This document shows, one piece after another, positions 48,039 to 57,632 of a DNA stretch of 64,000 nt. The notes under the pieces were generated by a model. It had not been told where the DNA came from. It worked only from the letters and a program-made list of their open reading frames with translations, and searched no databases. The stretch is from the NCBI RefSeq assembly GCF_001306145.1, contig NZ_LGKO01000002.1:496001-560000 (forward strand), given 5' to 3'. A program made the translations under genes and the position numbers. Within the stretch, counting starts at the first letter, position 1, and each line of letters opens with the position of its first letter. This DNA comes from Thermanaerothrix daxensis. Lineage in GTDB: Bacteria; Chloroflexota; Anaerolineae; Anaerolineales; Anaerolineaceae.

Positions 48039-49745
48039 ATGGTTGATGCGTTGAACACCACCCTCTCCAGTTATTTTACCAACCTGGTCAGCAACCTGAT
48101 GAGCCTTGAACGGCAGCCTCTGAGCCGCTTGACACAGCAGCGGGATACACTCACGGTTCAGCGTGGGGTTTATCTGGACCTGCGATCGCACTTAAATGAC
48201 CTCAAGGAACAGGTTCAGGCACTAATGAGCAGCAGCCCGTTTTTCGCCCTGGAGAGCGGACGAGCCATTACGGTCACCGATCCATCGGTGAGCGGGGCAA
48301 CGGTGTTGAGCGCCACAGCCAGCAGCACGGCCATGGTGGGGGAGTACCGGGTGCAGGTAAGTCAACTGGCGCGGGCCGAGCAGTGGGTTTCGGCAGAGCA
48401 GTCTTCCACCGATCGCCCTTTGGGTAAGCGCGGGGTTTTCTACCTGGGAGGGATGGGAACGGCGGCGGCTTCTTTGCCGGCGAGCAGTCCCGGTGTGAAT
48501 GCGGTGAGCGTGGGAATGGTAGGAAGTGGACTGCGCGAGTTGGGCACGGGCACTCAGGCCGAGGGGACGGCTTATGTACTGGAGATACGCCAGTCTGAGG
48601 CAGGGTATGAATTCCGCCTGCGTGCCGCAGATGGTTTAGCAGTGGCAATTTACGACAAAGCCAGGGCAGATGGCAGCCTGACCAGTGATTGGCAATCCCT
48701 CACGCCGGGCGAGACCTATGATACCCATCGGGGATTGGTCATTACGTTTAGTGATACTCCGCAAGCGGGTGCGGTTGCAATTGACTACCAGGCTGCGGGT
48801 GTAACGGTTGATGTGGTCGAGAGTGATAGCCTGGCGGATGTGGTGACCAAGATCAACGCGGCCCTCCAACCCGAAGGGCGTGATCTAACAGCTTCCATGG
48901 TGGGGGCTCATCTGGTTTTCACCGCGCGCCAAACTGGGGTTGTCCATCGTATGGTGGTGCAGTATGTCGCTGAGGTGGGGGGGGACTGGGGAAGTACACC
49001 GCCGCCCGAAGCCGGTGCCTGGGACGCCCAGGATGCCCAATTCACGGTTAACGGGATTCCCTTTACCCGTGCGCACAATACGAACCTGAGGGATGTGATT
49101 TACGGGGTTTCTCTAAACCTAGCCGGTGACGCGGTGGGAAAATCTGCAACCCTTAAGGTCGAGGCCGATTACAGCCGGGCACGTAGCGCGGTTGAGGCCT
49201 TTGCCAAAAAGTTTAACGAGGTGGTAGAGTACCTTGAAGATAAAACTGCCATTACCAAACAGGGAGATACCTACACCCGGGGAGCACTGGCGAACGATAC
49301 GGTGTTCGGTGAATTGCGTTATAAATTACTTTCCCTGGTGATGCAGCGCCATGAGAGCCTCAGCGGTTATAAAAGCCTTAGCGAGGTGGGGGTGACCCTG
49401 GATAGCAACCTGCGTCTCTCGCTGACGGATCCATCCCGCTTTGAGACGGCCATGCGCCAGAATCCCCAGGCGGTGAGGGAAGTGTTCGATGCCGTCATGG
49501 GGGCCGTTTCTGCAGAACTGGACCGCTTCAACGGAAGCAGTGGCTACCTGACCCAAAGCCTGAGCCTGCTGGATCGCCAAATCGGAGATCTTGGCAGTGA
49601 CATTACCCGCTTTCAAACCTATCTGGCTGATCGGGAGGCCATGCTGAACCAGCAGTATGCTGAAATCCAGGCACAGTTGATTAGTCTGGCGTATGCCCAG
49701 CAAACCTGGGCAAGCATTTATGGGAGTGTAAACCGCCTGTTCTAG
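48039..49745 (+). CDS. fliD: Flagellar filament cap protein FliD
   Basis: 568 residues. N-terminal coiled D0 (YFTNLVSNLMSLERQPLSRLTQQRDTLTVQRGVYLDLRSHLNDL), FliD core with VTVSQLARAEQ-like sequences, and C-terminal coiled region (LSLLDRQIGDLGSDITRFQTYLADREAMLNQQYAEIQAQLISLAYAQQ). Caps the filament tip and lets flagellin insert. Its chaperone FliS lies two genes downstream. Confidence 0.93.
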   Translation: MVDALNTTLSSYFTNLVSNLMSLERQPLSRLTQQRDTLTVQRGVYLDLRSHLNDLKEQVQALMSSSPFFALESGRAITVTDPSVSGATVLSATASSTAMVGEYRVQVSQLARAEQWVSAEQSSTDRPLGKRGVFYLGGMGTAAASLPASSPGVNAVSVGMVGSGLRELGTGTQAEGTAYVLEIRQSEAGYEFRLRAADGLAVAIYDKARADGSLTSDWQSLTPGETYDTHRGLVITFSDTPQAGAVAIDYQAAGVTVDVVESDSLADVVTKINAALQPEGRDLTASMVGAHLVFTARQTGVVHRMVVQYVAEVGGDWGSTPPPEAGAWDAQDAQFTVNGIPFTRAHNTNLRDVIYGVSLNLAGDAVGKSATLKVEADYSRARSAVEAFAKKFNEVVEYLEDKTAITKQGDTYTRGALANDTVFGELRYKLLSLVMQRHESLSGYKSLSEVGVTLDSNLRLSLTDPSRFETAMRQNPQAVREVFDAVMGAVSAELDRFNGSSGYLTQSLSLLDRQIGDLGSDITRFQTYLADREAMLNQQYAEIQAQLISLAYAQQTWASIYGSVNRLF

Positions 49746-49800
49746 GGGGGCGAATAGGTAGAGAATGGTCCGCAATAGGGAGGTTGGCGGAACGGAAAGG

Positions 49801-50142
49801 ATGGAACCTATGCAAGGGGAAGCCAAACTTCAAGTCGTGGGACCGGTTACGGCCGAAATTGGGGGCCGTGTCCCGGTGGAGAGCGGGGCTAGCCCGCAGA
49901 AGCCGCTTACGGTGGAAGCACACAACGAGGCGCGTTCCGAGGATGTGCCGGCTCGTGGCTCGGGTACCTTTTCTCCGGCCCGGAGTAGCGCCGAAATTGC
50001 TCTGCGTTTTCAGGTGGATCCGCAGACGCGCCAGGTGACCGTATTCGTCCTCGATAAAACTCATCGCCACGTGATTCGCACCATTCCTCCGGAGGAGATG
50101 GCCCGGTTGCGCGCCGGCGAGATCATTGATCTTTTTGTCTAG
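49801..50142 (+). CDS. flaG: FlaG-family protein
   Basis: About 113 residues. Disordered N half; C half matches FlaG: EIALRFQVDPQTRQVTVFVLDKTHRHVIRTIPPEEMARLRAGEIIDLFV. FlaG affects filament length in other bacteria. Starts at 49765 or 49810 are also possible. Sits between fliD and fliS. Confidence 0.8.
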   Translation: MEPMQGEAKLQVVGPVTAEIGGRVPVESGASPQKPLTVEAHNEARSEDVPARGSGTFSPARSSAEIALRFQVDPQTRQVTVFVLDKTHRHVIRTIPPEEMARLRAGEIIDLFV

Positions 50143-50168
50143 GGCAAGGTTGCGGATATAAAAAGTCT

Positions 50169-50205
50169 CACCTGGCTATCCACCCGGGTAGGTGGGCTTT
50201 TTGCG
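50169..50205 (+). terminator. Terminator after flaG
   Basis: CACCT (50169-50173) or CCACC (50180-50184) pairs with the AGGTGG at 50190-50195, followed by GCTTTTTGCG. Alternative stems share one right arm. It lies 27 bases past flaG. Confidence 0.55.
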
Positions 50206-50357
50206 TTTTAGGGCATTCCCGGGGCGGTGGGTAATGGGAGGAAAAGTCGAGATTTACGAGATTTTTATCCCCAGGGGCTTAAGTTCCCGAGGTTTCATCC
50301 GAAGATAGAAGCAGAACACGGAACCCAGACCTGAATGCAACCGAGAAGGAGGACGAG

Positions 50358-50735
50358 GTGTACCAGAGCCATTATTTTACCCAGGAGTATCGCACGCAGG
50401 ATGTGATGAGTGCCAGTCCGGTTCGTCTGGTCATCATGGCCTATGATGTGGCAATCCGCGCTTGCCAGCAACAGGATTTTGAGCGTGCCACGCGAGCCAT
50501 CACCCTTCTGCGTGATGCCCTAAATTTTGATTACGCTGAGGTTGCCACAGGCTTGTTCCGTCTTTACCAGTGGTGCCTGGAGTGCCTGCGGGCTGGGGAT
50601 TATCAATCGGCGCTCAATGTGCTGGTAGAACTGCGCGAGGCTTGGGCCGAGGCTGAGAAGAAGATGAGCGCGGCCCCTGCGCCGGGAGATCCGCTCATGG
50701 TGCGTACGATGGTGCCCCAATACGCCAGCGCCTGA
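50358..50735 (+). CDS. fliS: Flagellin chaperone FliS
   Basis: 125 residues of the FliS four-helix bundle: YFTQEYRTQDVMSASPVRLVIMAYDVAIRAC start and RLYQWCLECLRAGDYQSALNVLVELREAWAEA end. Binds the flagellin C-terminus and prevents early assembly. GTG start with AAGGAGG upstream. Ends a short transcript at a strong terminator. Confidence 0.92.
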   Translation: MYQSHYFTQEYRTQDVMSASPVRLVIMAYDVAIRACQQQDFERATRAITLLRDALNFDYAEVATGLFRLYQWCLECLRAGDYQSALNVLVELREAWAEAEKKMSAAPAPGDPLMVRTMVPQYASA

Positions 50736-50775
50736 TCTTTTTTCTTCAATAGCCCATAACCTGTTCCTCTGGCTT

Positions 50776-50815
50776 GCCGGTGAGAGGCTCGCTTCTCACC
50801 GGCTTTATTTTAATT
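50776..50815 (+). terminator. Intrinsic terminator after fliS
   Basis: 10-bp perfect stem GCCGGTGAGA / TCTCACCGGC, 8-nt loop, followed by TTTATTTTAATT. It separates the fliD-fliS group from the flgC-fliE operon. Confidence 0.88.
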
Positions 50816-50926
50816 CACGCAATTTTTATCCCTCCTTCATTTAGGGTTTATAGCCATGCGAGGGGGAGAGGATTAAGATGCAATTGTAACTTCCACACGC
50901 ACATCCTCTGCCGGAGGAGGTTGGTT

Positions 50927-51379
50927 ATGGGATTTTGGAACGTCTTGCGAATAGGTGCCTCAGGGTTAGCGGCACAACGCTTGCGCCTGGATGTCATTGC
51001 TCACAATATCGCCAATGCTGAGACCACACGCACCCCAGAGGGTGGCCCCTACAAGCGCAAGGATGTGGTATTCATGCCTGAGGGACAATCTCCGTTTTTA
51101 CCCCCTTTTCTGGCTGTACGTCAGGGGGCGGGGCGTTTTCAGGGCGCGCTGAAGGGAGTGCAGGTCACCCAAATTTTGACCGACAATACACCCGGCACAC
51201 GAGTCTACGATCCTACCCACCCGGATGCAGATGCAGAGGGCTATGTCGAGTATCCCAATGTGAATCCGGTGGTCGAGATGACCAATATGCTTTCTGCCAG
51301 TCGCTCCTATGAGGCCAATTTGGCGGTGATTGATACGGCAAAGCAGATGGCACTGCGGGCTCTGGATATCGGTAAGTAA
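50927..51379 (+). CDS. flgC: Flagellar rod protein FlgC
   Basis: 150 residues. LRIGASGLAAQRLRLDVIAHNIANAETT is the rod N-signature, and the C-terminal part (YVEYPNVNPVVEMTNMLSASRSYEANLAVIDTAKQMALRALDIGK) is typical FlgC. Start ATG 50927, with GGAGG ten bases upstream. Normally preceded by flgB; here flgB is 6.3 kb away. Confidence 0.95.
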   Translation: MGFWNVLRIGASGLAAQRLRLDVIAHNIANAETTRTPEGGPYKRKDVVFMPEGQSPFLPPFLAVRQGAGRFQGALKGVQVTQILTDNTPGTRVYDPTHPDADAEGYVEYPNVNPVVEMTNMLSASRSYEANLAVIDTAKQMALRALDIGK

Positions 51380-51400
51380 GCGAAATAGGGAGGTCGAGAA

Positions 51401-51706
51401 ATGGAAGTGAACCCATCCTCACTTAATCGTGTTCTGGGCACTCAATCTCCCCTTTCTAGCGCCTCAGCGGAACGCAAGCAGGCCACGGAGGGGGTGGGAA
51501 AGTCCTTTGCCGAGGTGCTAAATGCGTTGAGCCGATCTGAAAATCAAAGCAATGCTTTGATCCAGCAACTGGCAGCAGGCGAAGATGTGGAAATTCACCA
51601 GGTTATGATGGCGGTGGAGGAGACGGACATCAACTTCCGCATCGCCATGGCCATTCGAGATCGCCTGGTGGATGCTTATCGCGAAGTCATGCGCATGTCG
51701 GTGTAA
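51401..51706 (+). CDS. fliE: Hook-basal body complex protein FliE
   Basis: 101 residues. GKSFAEVLNALSRSENQSNALIQQLAAGEDVEIHQVMMAVEETDINFRIAMAIRDRLVDAYREVMRMSV matches FliE, the link between MS-ring and rod. 22 bases after flgC. Confidence 0.93.
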   Translation: MEVNPSSLNRVLGTQSPLSSASAERKQATEGVGKSFAEVLNALSRSENQSNALIQQLAAGEDVEIHQVMMAVEETDINFRIAMAIRDRLVDAYREVMRMSV

Positions 51707-51730
51707 CCGAGATAAGCGAGGGTCAATACA

Positions 51731-53407
51731 ATGCTGGCTAACCTGGGTCAACAATTGGGGTCATTCTGGCAACACCAATCGCGCTCACGGCGCATCTCGC
51801 TGGTGGTGATCAGCCTGGCGGTGATCGTGGTGGTTGTTGTCTTCTTAGTGTGGGCCAGCACGCCCACGTATGCCGTGGCCTATCGCGGGCTGAGCGAAAG
51901 TGACGCGGGGGAGATTGTTCAGAAACTGGAGGAAGCCAAAATCCCCTATCGGCTCAAAGATACCGGCACCATCCTGGTGCCGAGTGATAAGGTGTACGAA
52001 GTGCGCTTGAAAATGGCGCGCGAGGGCCTTCCAAAGACCAGTCAGGTGGGGTTTGAACTGTTCAGCAACAACACTCTGGGTATGACCGAATTCACCCAGC
52101 GGGTCAACTACCAGCGCGCTTTGGAGGGAGAACTGGAGCGCACCATCAGCAACCTGGAGGCGGTGGAGATGGTACGTGTCCATCTGGTGCTCCCCGAGAA
52201 ATCTCTGCTGGCGCGGGATCAGGTACCTCCCACGGCTTCGGTGGTGATCAAGGAAAAACCGGGCAAATACCTGGATAAGGCACAGGTGCGTGCCATTACG
52301 CATCTGGTGGCTAGCAGTGTGGAAGGCCTAACGCCGGAGAACGTGGTGATTGTAGATGCGGAAGGCAACCTGTTGGCCTCGGGCAGTCAGGATGAAACTA
52401 CAACTGCCGTGCAGGCAGACACCTTCCGTAATGCCGAGCAAGCGGCTGCGGCGGAAATTCAGCGCAGTGTCCAGAATTTGCTTAACTCCGTTCTTGGCCC
52501 TAACCGATCTGTGGTCCAGGCGCAGGTGGTGATGGACTGGACGCAGCGTGAATTAACTTCGCAAACGTTCAATCCCACGCCCGCGGCCATTCGCTCTTCC
52601 CAAAAAATTACCGAGAGTTACACCGGTGGTGCTGAGGCAATGGGGGGAGTGCCCGGAGCAGCCAGTAATTTACCCACCCCAGTGCCGGTGACTCAGGGGG
52701 GAACTCAGACGGTTACTTATCAGCGCACTGAAGAAACTGTCAATTATGAGATCACCCAGGTGCAGACGCATGAGATTCAAGCGCCTGGACAAATCAAGCG
52801 TATCTCGCTTTCAGTGCTGGTAGATGGAGTGGACTCGCCCGAGCAACTCCAGGTGTTGCGGAGCGCTATTGCTGCCGCTGCCGGGATTGATGAAACGCGG
52901 GGTGACATGCTGGCAGTGGAGTCCATGGCCTTTGATCGCACTTATTATGAAGAACAGGCCAAGGAGATGCAGAAGAGCCAGCAGACAGATCTTTACTTCC
53001 GCATTGGTGAAATTGTTCTGGCCGTGTTATTAGTGGTCGGTCTGGCGATTTATTTGCAGCGTGTCTTCAGAAATCTGCGTTTGGCATCCGGTGAAGCCTG
53101 GATTACGATCATGAAGCCGGTTTCTGAGGCTGCATTGCCGACGGGGGCTGGGGCAGGGGCTATGGCCGGTGCTGGGGCTCGTCCGAGCCTGAGTGAAAAT
53201 CTGGCCAGTGTGATGGGAATGTTAGAGCAGAATCAGCAGGCGGCGCTTCAAGCCGGGGCGGCGCCCGAAGGTGTGCCGGGACGCCCCAAGGCGCGTACCT
53301 CACAGGAGGATGAACAGTTGCAGAGGGCCCTGGCCCGTCTGGCAGAGGAATCGCCAGCCACAGTGGCTGAGGTAATCCAAATCTGGCTCAACGAGAGTGG
53401 GAAGTAG
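51731..53407 (+). CDS. fliF: MS-ring protein FliF
   Basis: 558 residues. Membrane segments at about 23-43 and 424-445. Between them are the periplasmic ring-building motifs (SESDAGEIVQKLEEAKIPYRLKDTGTILVPSDKVYEVRLKMAREGLPK). The C-terminal cytoplasmic tail (EDEQLQRALARLAEESPATVAEVIQIWLNE) is the FliG-binding part. Shorter than many FliF proteins. Founding structure of the basal body. Confidence 0.96.
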   Translation: MLANLGQQLGSFWQHQSRSRRISLVVISLAVIVVVVVFLVWASTPTYAVAYRGLSESDAGEIVQKLEEAKIPYRLKDTGTILVPSDKVYEVRLKMAREGLPKTSQVGFELFSNNTLGMTEFTQRVNYQRALEGELERTISNLEAVEMVRVHLVLPEKSLLARDQVPPTASVVIKEKPGKYLDKAQVRAITHLVASSVEGLTPENVVIVDAEGNLLASGSQDETTTAVQADTFRNAEQAAAAEIQRSVQNLLNSVLGPNRSVVQAQVVMDWTQRELTSQTFNPTPAAIRSSQKITESYTGGAEAMGGVPGAASNLPTPVPVTQGGTQTVTYQRTEETVNYEITQVQTHEIQAPGQIKRISLSVLVDGVDSPEQLQVLRSAIAAAAGIDETRGDMLAVESMAFDRTYYEEQAKEMQKSQQTDLYFRIGEIVLAVLLVVGLAIYLQRVFRNLRLASGEAWITIMKPVSEAALPTGAGAGAMAGAGARPSLSENLASVMGMLEQNQQAALQAGAAPEGVPGRPKARTSQEDEQLQRALARLAEESPATVAEVIQIWLNESGK

Positions 53408-53409
53408 CC

Positions 53410-54432
53410 ATGACGGACGATTTCGCCTCCAAGATCAGCGGACTGGAGAAAGCATCAGTGCTTCTGATGTGTCTGGGCGTGGATGTATCGTCCAAGGTCT
53501 TGCAATATCTGAGCGAGAGCGAGATCGAACGTGTTTTGCTGGCGCTGAGTCGTACCACCGTTGTGCCCCCAGAAGTGCGCCATGTGGTGCTGGAAGAGGC
53601 TCACGAACTAACCAGCGAGGGGGTGGGGGTTGTGGCAAATGGTATTGATTACAGCCGTCAGTTACTTTCCCGCGCGGTTGGGCCACGACGGGGCGCCGAG
53701 ATTCTGGAGCGCATTTCAGCGCATCAGCAGCTCTCATCGTTTGAGATGCTTAAGAATGCAGATCCAGCGCAGGTGGCCAATCTACTTCAGGATGAATTGC
53801 CCCAGACCATTGCTCTGGTGCTGTCTTACCTGGAAGCCAAGGTTGCGGCAGATATTCTGACCAACTTTCCCAAGGAATTGCAGATTGAGGTGACGTTACG
53901 CCTGGCCACCATGGACCGGGTTTCGCCTCAGGTGGTACAAGTCGTCGAACGCGATCTGAAAAACAAACTTTCGGGTGTGTTGAGCGAGGCCGACTTCCGC
54001 GCCACGGGTGGGGTCTCGTTCCTGGTCAAGATGCTCAATCAAGTGGATCGTGGCGTGCAGAAGACCATCCTGGAGGCGCTCGAAGCCACTAACCCCAAAC
54101 TAGTGGAAGAAATTCGCGCCAACATGTTCACCTTTGATGATTTGATCAAGTTGGATGACCGTACCATGCAGCGTGTGTTGCGTGATGTTAATAAATCCGA
54201 CCTGGCACTGGCGCTCAAGGCGGCTCCAGAGCGCCTCAAAGAAGCGGTCTTCCGCAACCTTTCCGAGCGGGCACGCGAGAACCTCAAGGAGGAGATCGAG
54301 ATTTTGGGTCCGCAACTGGCCAAAAACGTTTATGCGGCTCAGCGGCGCATTGTAGAAGCGGTGCGTGCGCTGGAAGAAGCCGGTGAGATTGTCATCGCGG
54401 GTGGTGGAGCGGAGTATGAGATTATCCAGTAG
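53410..54432 (+). CDS. fliG: Flagellar rotor switch protein FliG
   Basis: 340 residues, normal length. N-terminal FliF-binding, middle, and C-terminal torque domain (TFDDLIKLDDRTMQRVLRDVNKSDLALALKAAPERLKEAVFRNLSERARENLKEEIEILGP). The usual EHPQ motif of the middle domain reads ELPQ (DELPQT). Two bases after fliF; overlaps fliH by 17. Confidence 0.96.
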   Translation: MTDDFASKISGLEKASVLLMCLGVDVSSKVLQYLSESEIERVLLALSRTTVVPPEVRHVVLEEAHELTSEGVGVVANGIDYSRQLLSRAVGPRRGAEILERISAHQQLSSFEMLKNADPAQVANLLQDELPQTIALVLSYLEAKVAADILTNFPKELQIEVTLRLATMDRVSPQVVQVVERDLKNKLSGVLSEADFRATGGVSFLVKMLNQVDRGVQKTILEALEATNPKLVEEIRANMFTFDDLIKLDDRTMQRVLRDVNKSDLALALKAAPERLKEAVFRNLSERARENLKEEIEILGPQLAKNVYAAQRRIVEAVRALEEAGEIVIAGGGAEYEIIQ

Positions 54433-55321
54433 TCCCGGTCAGCCTCAGATGCGGAATGAGGTTCATCCCTGGCAGCCCCCTGTTTTGATCGCCGAGGAAA
54501 CCCCGGTTCAGGTGGATAAACTCGCCAAGCAGGTCTTATCCATCTTTACCCCCACAACAGTTCCGGATGCTACCTATCAGCTGCGTACTAACGGTCATCG
54601 TTTGCGGGCGAAAGTACAGGCCTGGGCACCTGCTGATCTGTTGGTACCTCCTGAAATCAGTCCCCGCTCGAATGAGATGTCAGATCAAGAGGAGGAGCCC
54701 TCTGCTTCTTCTGAGTCGGTTGACATGGTTGTGGATCTGGAAGCCGTCCAAGCGCAGGCTACTGCGCTTCTGGCTGAGGCAGAGGCTCAGGCCGAGGCGC
54801 TACTTCGGCAAGCCCGTGAAGAGGCTGAGCAAGTTCGGCAACAGGCTTATCTGACCGGGCGGGCACAGGCTGAGTCTGAATTGCGTGACCTGATTGAGAC
54901 CGTAAAAACCATTGTCCAGGACATTCAGGCCTGGCGTGAGAGACTATTTTCGCAGAGCGAGTCATTTGTCCTGGAGATGGTAGCTGCCATTGCACGTGCC
55001 CTTTTCACGGAGGGATTTGTCCTAGATGCTGAAACCTTACAGCAGACTTATAACCGGGTCTTGGAGCATTCTCAAGCCCTGGGTGACCTGCGAATTTACG
55101 TCAACCCAGAGGACGCGCAGTTGCTGGATCCATATTGGAAGGAAGCCCAGGCTGCTCTGCGTGATCAGCAGATCAAACTCATTCCCAGTGATGCCATTCG
55201 GCGGGGTGGTTGCTATGTCGAAGGCCGGTACGGATCCGTAGATGGACGGATTGAGGTTCGCTTAGAGCGGTTGTTGAGTAGCCTGCTCTCGGAAACCGGT
55301 GGAGAAGGGGGGAGTGTATGA
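54416..55321 (+). CDS. fliH: Flagellar export regulator FliH
   Basis: About 301 residues. A disordered front, then a long Ala/Glu/Gln coiled coil (about 100-150, AQATALLAEAEAQAEALLRQAREEAEQVRQQA) and the FliH/HrpE-type C-terminal half. Binds and restrains the ATPase FliI. Start ATG 54416 lies in the last codons of fliG. The stop overlaps fliI by four bases. Confidence 0.9.
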   Translation: MRLSSSPGQPQMRNEVHPWQPPVLIAEETPVQVDKLAKQVLSIFTPTTVPDATYQLRTNGHRLRAKVQAWAPADLLVPPEISPRSNEMSDQEEEPSASSESVDMVVDLEAVQAQATALLAEAEAQAEALLRQAREEAEQVRQQAYLTGRAQAESELRDLIETVKTIVQDIQAWRERLFSQSESFVLEMVAAIARALFTEGFVLDAETLQQTYNRVLEHSQALGDLRIYVNPEDAQLLDPYWKEAQAALRDQQIKLIPSDAIRRGGCYVEGRYGSVDGRIEVRLERLLSSLLSETGGEGGSV

Positions 55322-56658
55322 GCGCGGCGACCACCTTACCCAACCCACAACGCTACCTTGAGGCTTTGCGACGCACCAACCCTTTCCAGGTTTCTGGACG
55401 CATTGTGCAGGTAGTCGGTCTTACCATTGAGGCGGTAGGCATTGATTGCCAAATTGGGGAAATCTGTGAAATGCGGGCTCAAGGGACTGAGCCGGTTCTG
55501 GCGGAGGTGGTGGGTTTTCGGGATGAACGCATCCTGCTTATGCCCCTGGGGACAATGGAGGGGATTCAGCCAGGAAGTGAAGTGTATCCCGTTTCAAAGT
55601 CATTCCGTGTTCCAGTGGGCATGGCGCTTTTGGGGCGGGTGCTAGATGGATTGGGACGTCCCATTGATGGCGGACCGGCGCTTACCCTTACGGAGACAAT
55701 GCCCACCAATCGAGCAGCGCCTAACCCGATGCAGCGTCGCCCCATTACCGAGCCTCTGGTCACGGGTGTGCGTGCCATTGATGGTTTGCTGACCATGGGC
55801 AAGGGTCAGCGTATGGGCATTTTTGCGGGGAGCGGTGTCGGCAAGAGCACGTTGCTGGGAACGCTAGCGCGCCGTGCACGAGCGGATGTGAGCGTAATTG
55901 CGTTGGTGGGCGAGCGTGGGCGCGAAGTGCGTGAATTTCTGGATCGTGATTTGGGGCCAGAGGGTTTGCAGCGGGCGGTAGTGGTGGTTTCGACTTCTGA
56001 TCAGCCAGCCCTGGTACGTCTCAAGGCCGCGTTTGTGGCCATGACCATTGCCGAATTTTTCCGTGATCTGGGCCTGGATGTTATTTTCTTGATGGACTCG
56101 GTGACGCGTTTTGCCATGGCTCAACGTGAGGTAGGGTTGGCGATTGGCGAACCGCCAACAAGCAAGGGGTACACGCCCTCGGTGTTTGCTCTCTTACCTC
56201 GCCTGCTAGAACGAGCAGGGTGCGGCGATCGGGGCACGATCACCGGGTTTTTCACGGTGCTGGTAGAAGGTGATGATTTTAACGAGCCCATTTGTGATGC
56301 GGTGCGTGGCATCCTGGATGGGCACATCATTCTCAGCCGTGTTCTGGCGGCGCGCAACCACTATCCCGCCATTGATGTCTTGAACTCGATCAGCAGGCTC
56401 ATGCCCTCGATCACAACGCCTGAGCACCGAGCCTTTGCGGCCCAAATGCGTAAGCACCTGGCGGTGTATGAAAAAGCGCGTGATTTGATCAACATCGGCG
56501 CCTATGTGCAGGGCTCTGACCCGGAAATAGATGCGGCTATCGCCGTGATGCCGATATTGGAACGTTTCCTCCAGCAAGAGGTGGAGGAGTTTACTCCCTT
56601 TGAAGCAACCTTGAACCAGATGGCACTCATGGTGCAGGGGGTGAACCATGCCGCCTAA
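55318..56658 (+). CDS. fliI: Flagellar export ATPase FliI
   Basis: 446 residues. F1-ATPase-beta-like. Walker A GSGVGKST, Walker B FLMDSVTRFAMAQREVGLAIGEPPTSKGYTPSVFALLPRLLERAG, catalytic Glu in ALVGERGREVREF. Powers or regulates substrate entry into the flagellar type III exporter. Coupled to fliH upstream; overlaps fliJ. Confidence 0.97.
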   Translation: MSAATTLPNPQRYLEALRRTNPFQVSGRIVQVVGLTIEAVGIDCQIGEICEMRAQGTEPVLAEVVGFRDERILLMPLGTMEGIQPGSEVYPVSKSFRVPVGMALLGRVLDGLGRPIDGGPALTLTETMPTNRAAPNPMQRRPITEPLVTGVRAIDGLLTMGKGQRMGIFAGSGVGKSTLLGTLARRARADVSVIALVGERGREVREFLDRDLGPEGLQRAVVVVSTSDQPALVRLKAAFVAMTIAEFFRDLGLDVIFLMDSVTRFAMAQREVGLAIGEPPTSKGYTPSVFALLPRLLERAGCGDRGTITGFFTVLVEGDDFNEPICDAVRGILDGHIILSRVLAARNHYPAIDVLNSISRLMPSITTPEHRAFAAQMRKHLAVYEKARDLINIGAYVQGSDPEIDAAIAVMPILERFLQQEVEEFTPFEATLNQMALMVQGVNHAA

Positions 56659-57097
56659 GTTCTCCTTGCAGACCGTTCTGGATGTGCGCCAGAGGCGCGT
56701 GGAAGCCCTGGAGATTGAATTGGGGCGCTTGCTTCAGGAACAACGCAAGGGGGAAGAATTGCTGGAGCAATTGCAGGGACTCGAAACCTTCCTCTTCGCT
56801 CGCATTGAACGCCAGCAGGTCGGCGAGGTGGATGTGTTTGCCCTGGAACGACTTCATCATGAGTTGATGCGCGTGCAGGATCGTATTGAGCAGGCTCGTG
56901 AAGCCTTGGAGATATGGCGGCAACGCGTGGCCGCCAAGCGTCAGGAACTTGTGCAGGCCCGTCAGGATGTGGAGGTTCTAGAAGCGTTGCGTGAAAAAGA
57001 ACTGGCGCGTTACCGGGAGGAGATGGCTCAGGTCGAGAGTCGCCTATTGGATGATCTTTACATCAGCCGGGCATTCCGTCGGCAAAGGGAGTGGTGA
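56648..57097 (+). CDS. fliJ: Flagellar FliJ-like protein
   Basis: 149 residues. Nearly all coiled coil (VLDVRQRRVEALEIELGRLLQEQRKGEELLEQLQ), size and position as in FliJ, the central stalk of the FliI ring. Sequence conservation of FliJ is low, so the name rests on length, coil pattern and place directly after fliI. Confidence 0.82.
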   Translation: MPPKFSLQTVLDVRQRRVEALEIELGRLLQEQRKGEELLEQLQGLETFLFARIERQQVGEVDVFALERLHHELMRVQDRIEQAREALEIWRQRVAAKRQELVQARQDVEVLEALREKELARYREEMAQVESRLLDDLYISRAFRRQREW

Positions 57098-57100
57098 TTC

Positions 57101-57631
57101 ATGGATATGAGTTTTCTAAGCGCTGCCTTTGAGAGCACTCTCTATCGTTTGCTCTTCCAGTTGCTGGGTCAAGATGGCATTACCACGGTATCCGAAGCGA
57201 CAAAACCCGCGAATGAAGGTTCTCAGGATAATGCTTCAACTTCATTTGAGACCTTCATTCAGCAAGCAGCCCAACGCTATGGGGTTGACCCGGCGCTGGT
57301 ACGCTCAGTAATTCGAGCCGAATCGAATTACAACCCACAGGCTGTTTCACGGGCAGGTGCGATGGGGCTAATGCAACTGATGCCGGGAACAGCACGCAGT
57401 CTGGGGGTTGAGGATCCTTTCGACCCGGCCCAAAACATTGAGGGGGGAGTGCGCTTGTTGCGCCGCTTGTTGGATCGCTATGATGGCAATGTGGCGTTGG
57501 CACTGGCGGCTTACAACGCCGGACCTGGAGCGGTGGATCGCTATCAGGGTATCCCTCCTTACCGTGAAACTCAGGTCTATGTGAATCGCGTCCTGGATTA
57601 TTACCGCCAGGAAAGCGGATGGAGGGCTTAG
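57101..57631 (+). CDS. Lytic transglycosylase (SLT domain)
   Basis: 176 residues. C-terminal part (about 50-176) is a slt/goose-lysozyme-like domain with catalytic Glu in [29 protein letters not shown] and AYNAGPGAV. Cuts glycan strands, presumably to open the wall for the rod. No cleavable signal peptide is evident in the first 25 residues, so it may leave by the flagellar exporter. Lies between fliJ and flgB, a position taken by FlgJ-type enzymes in others. Confidence 0.88.
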   Translation: MDMSFLSAAFESTLYRLLFQLLGQDGITTVSEATKPANEGSQDNASTSFETFIQQAAQRYGVDPALVRSVIRAESNYNPQAVSRAGAMGLMQLMPGTARSLGVEDPFDPAQNIEGGVRLLRRLLDRYDGNVALALAAYNAGPGAVDRYQGIPPYRETQVYVNRVLDYYRQESGWRA

Positions 57632-57632
57632 G

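Noticed and set aside
50220-50357. Sigma-28 type promoter (TAAG...CCGAAGATA) before fliS
   Set aside because: Match to GCCGATAA is poor and the pattern is not repeated upstream of other flagellar genes.
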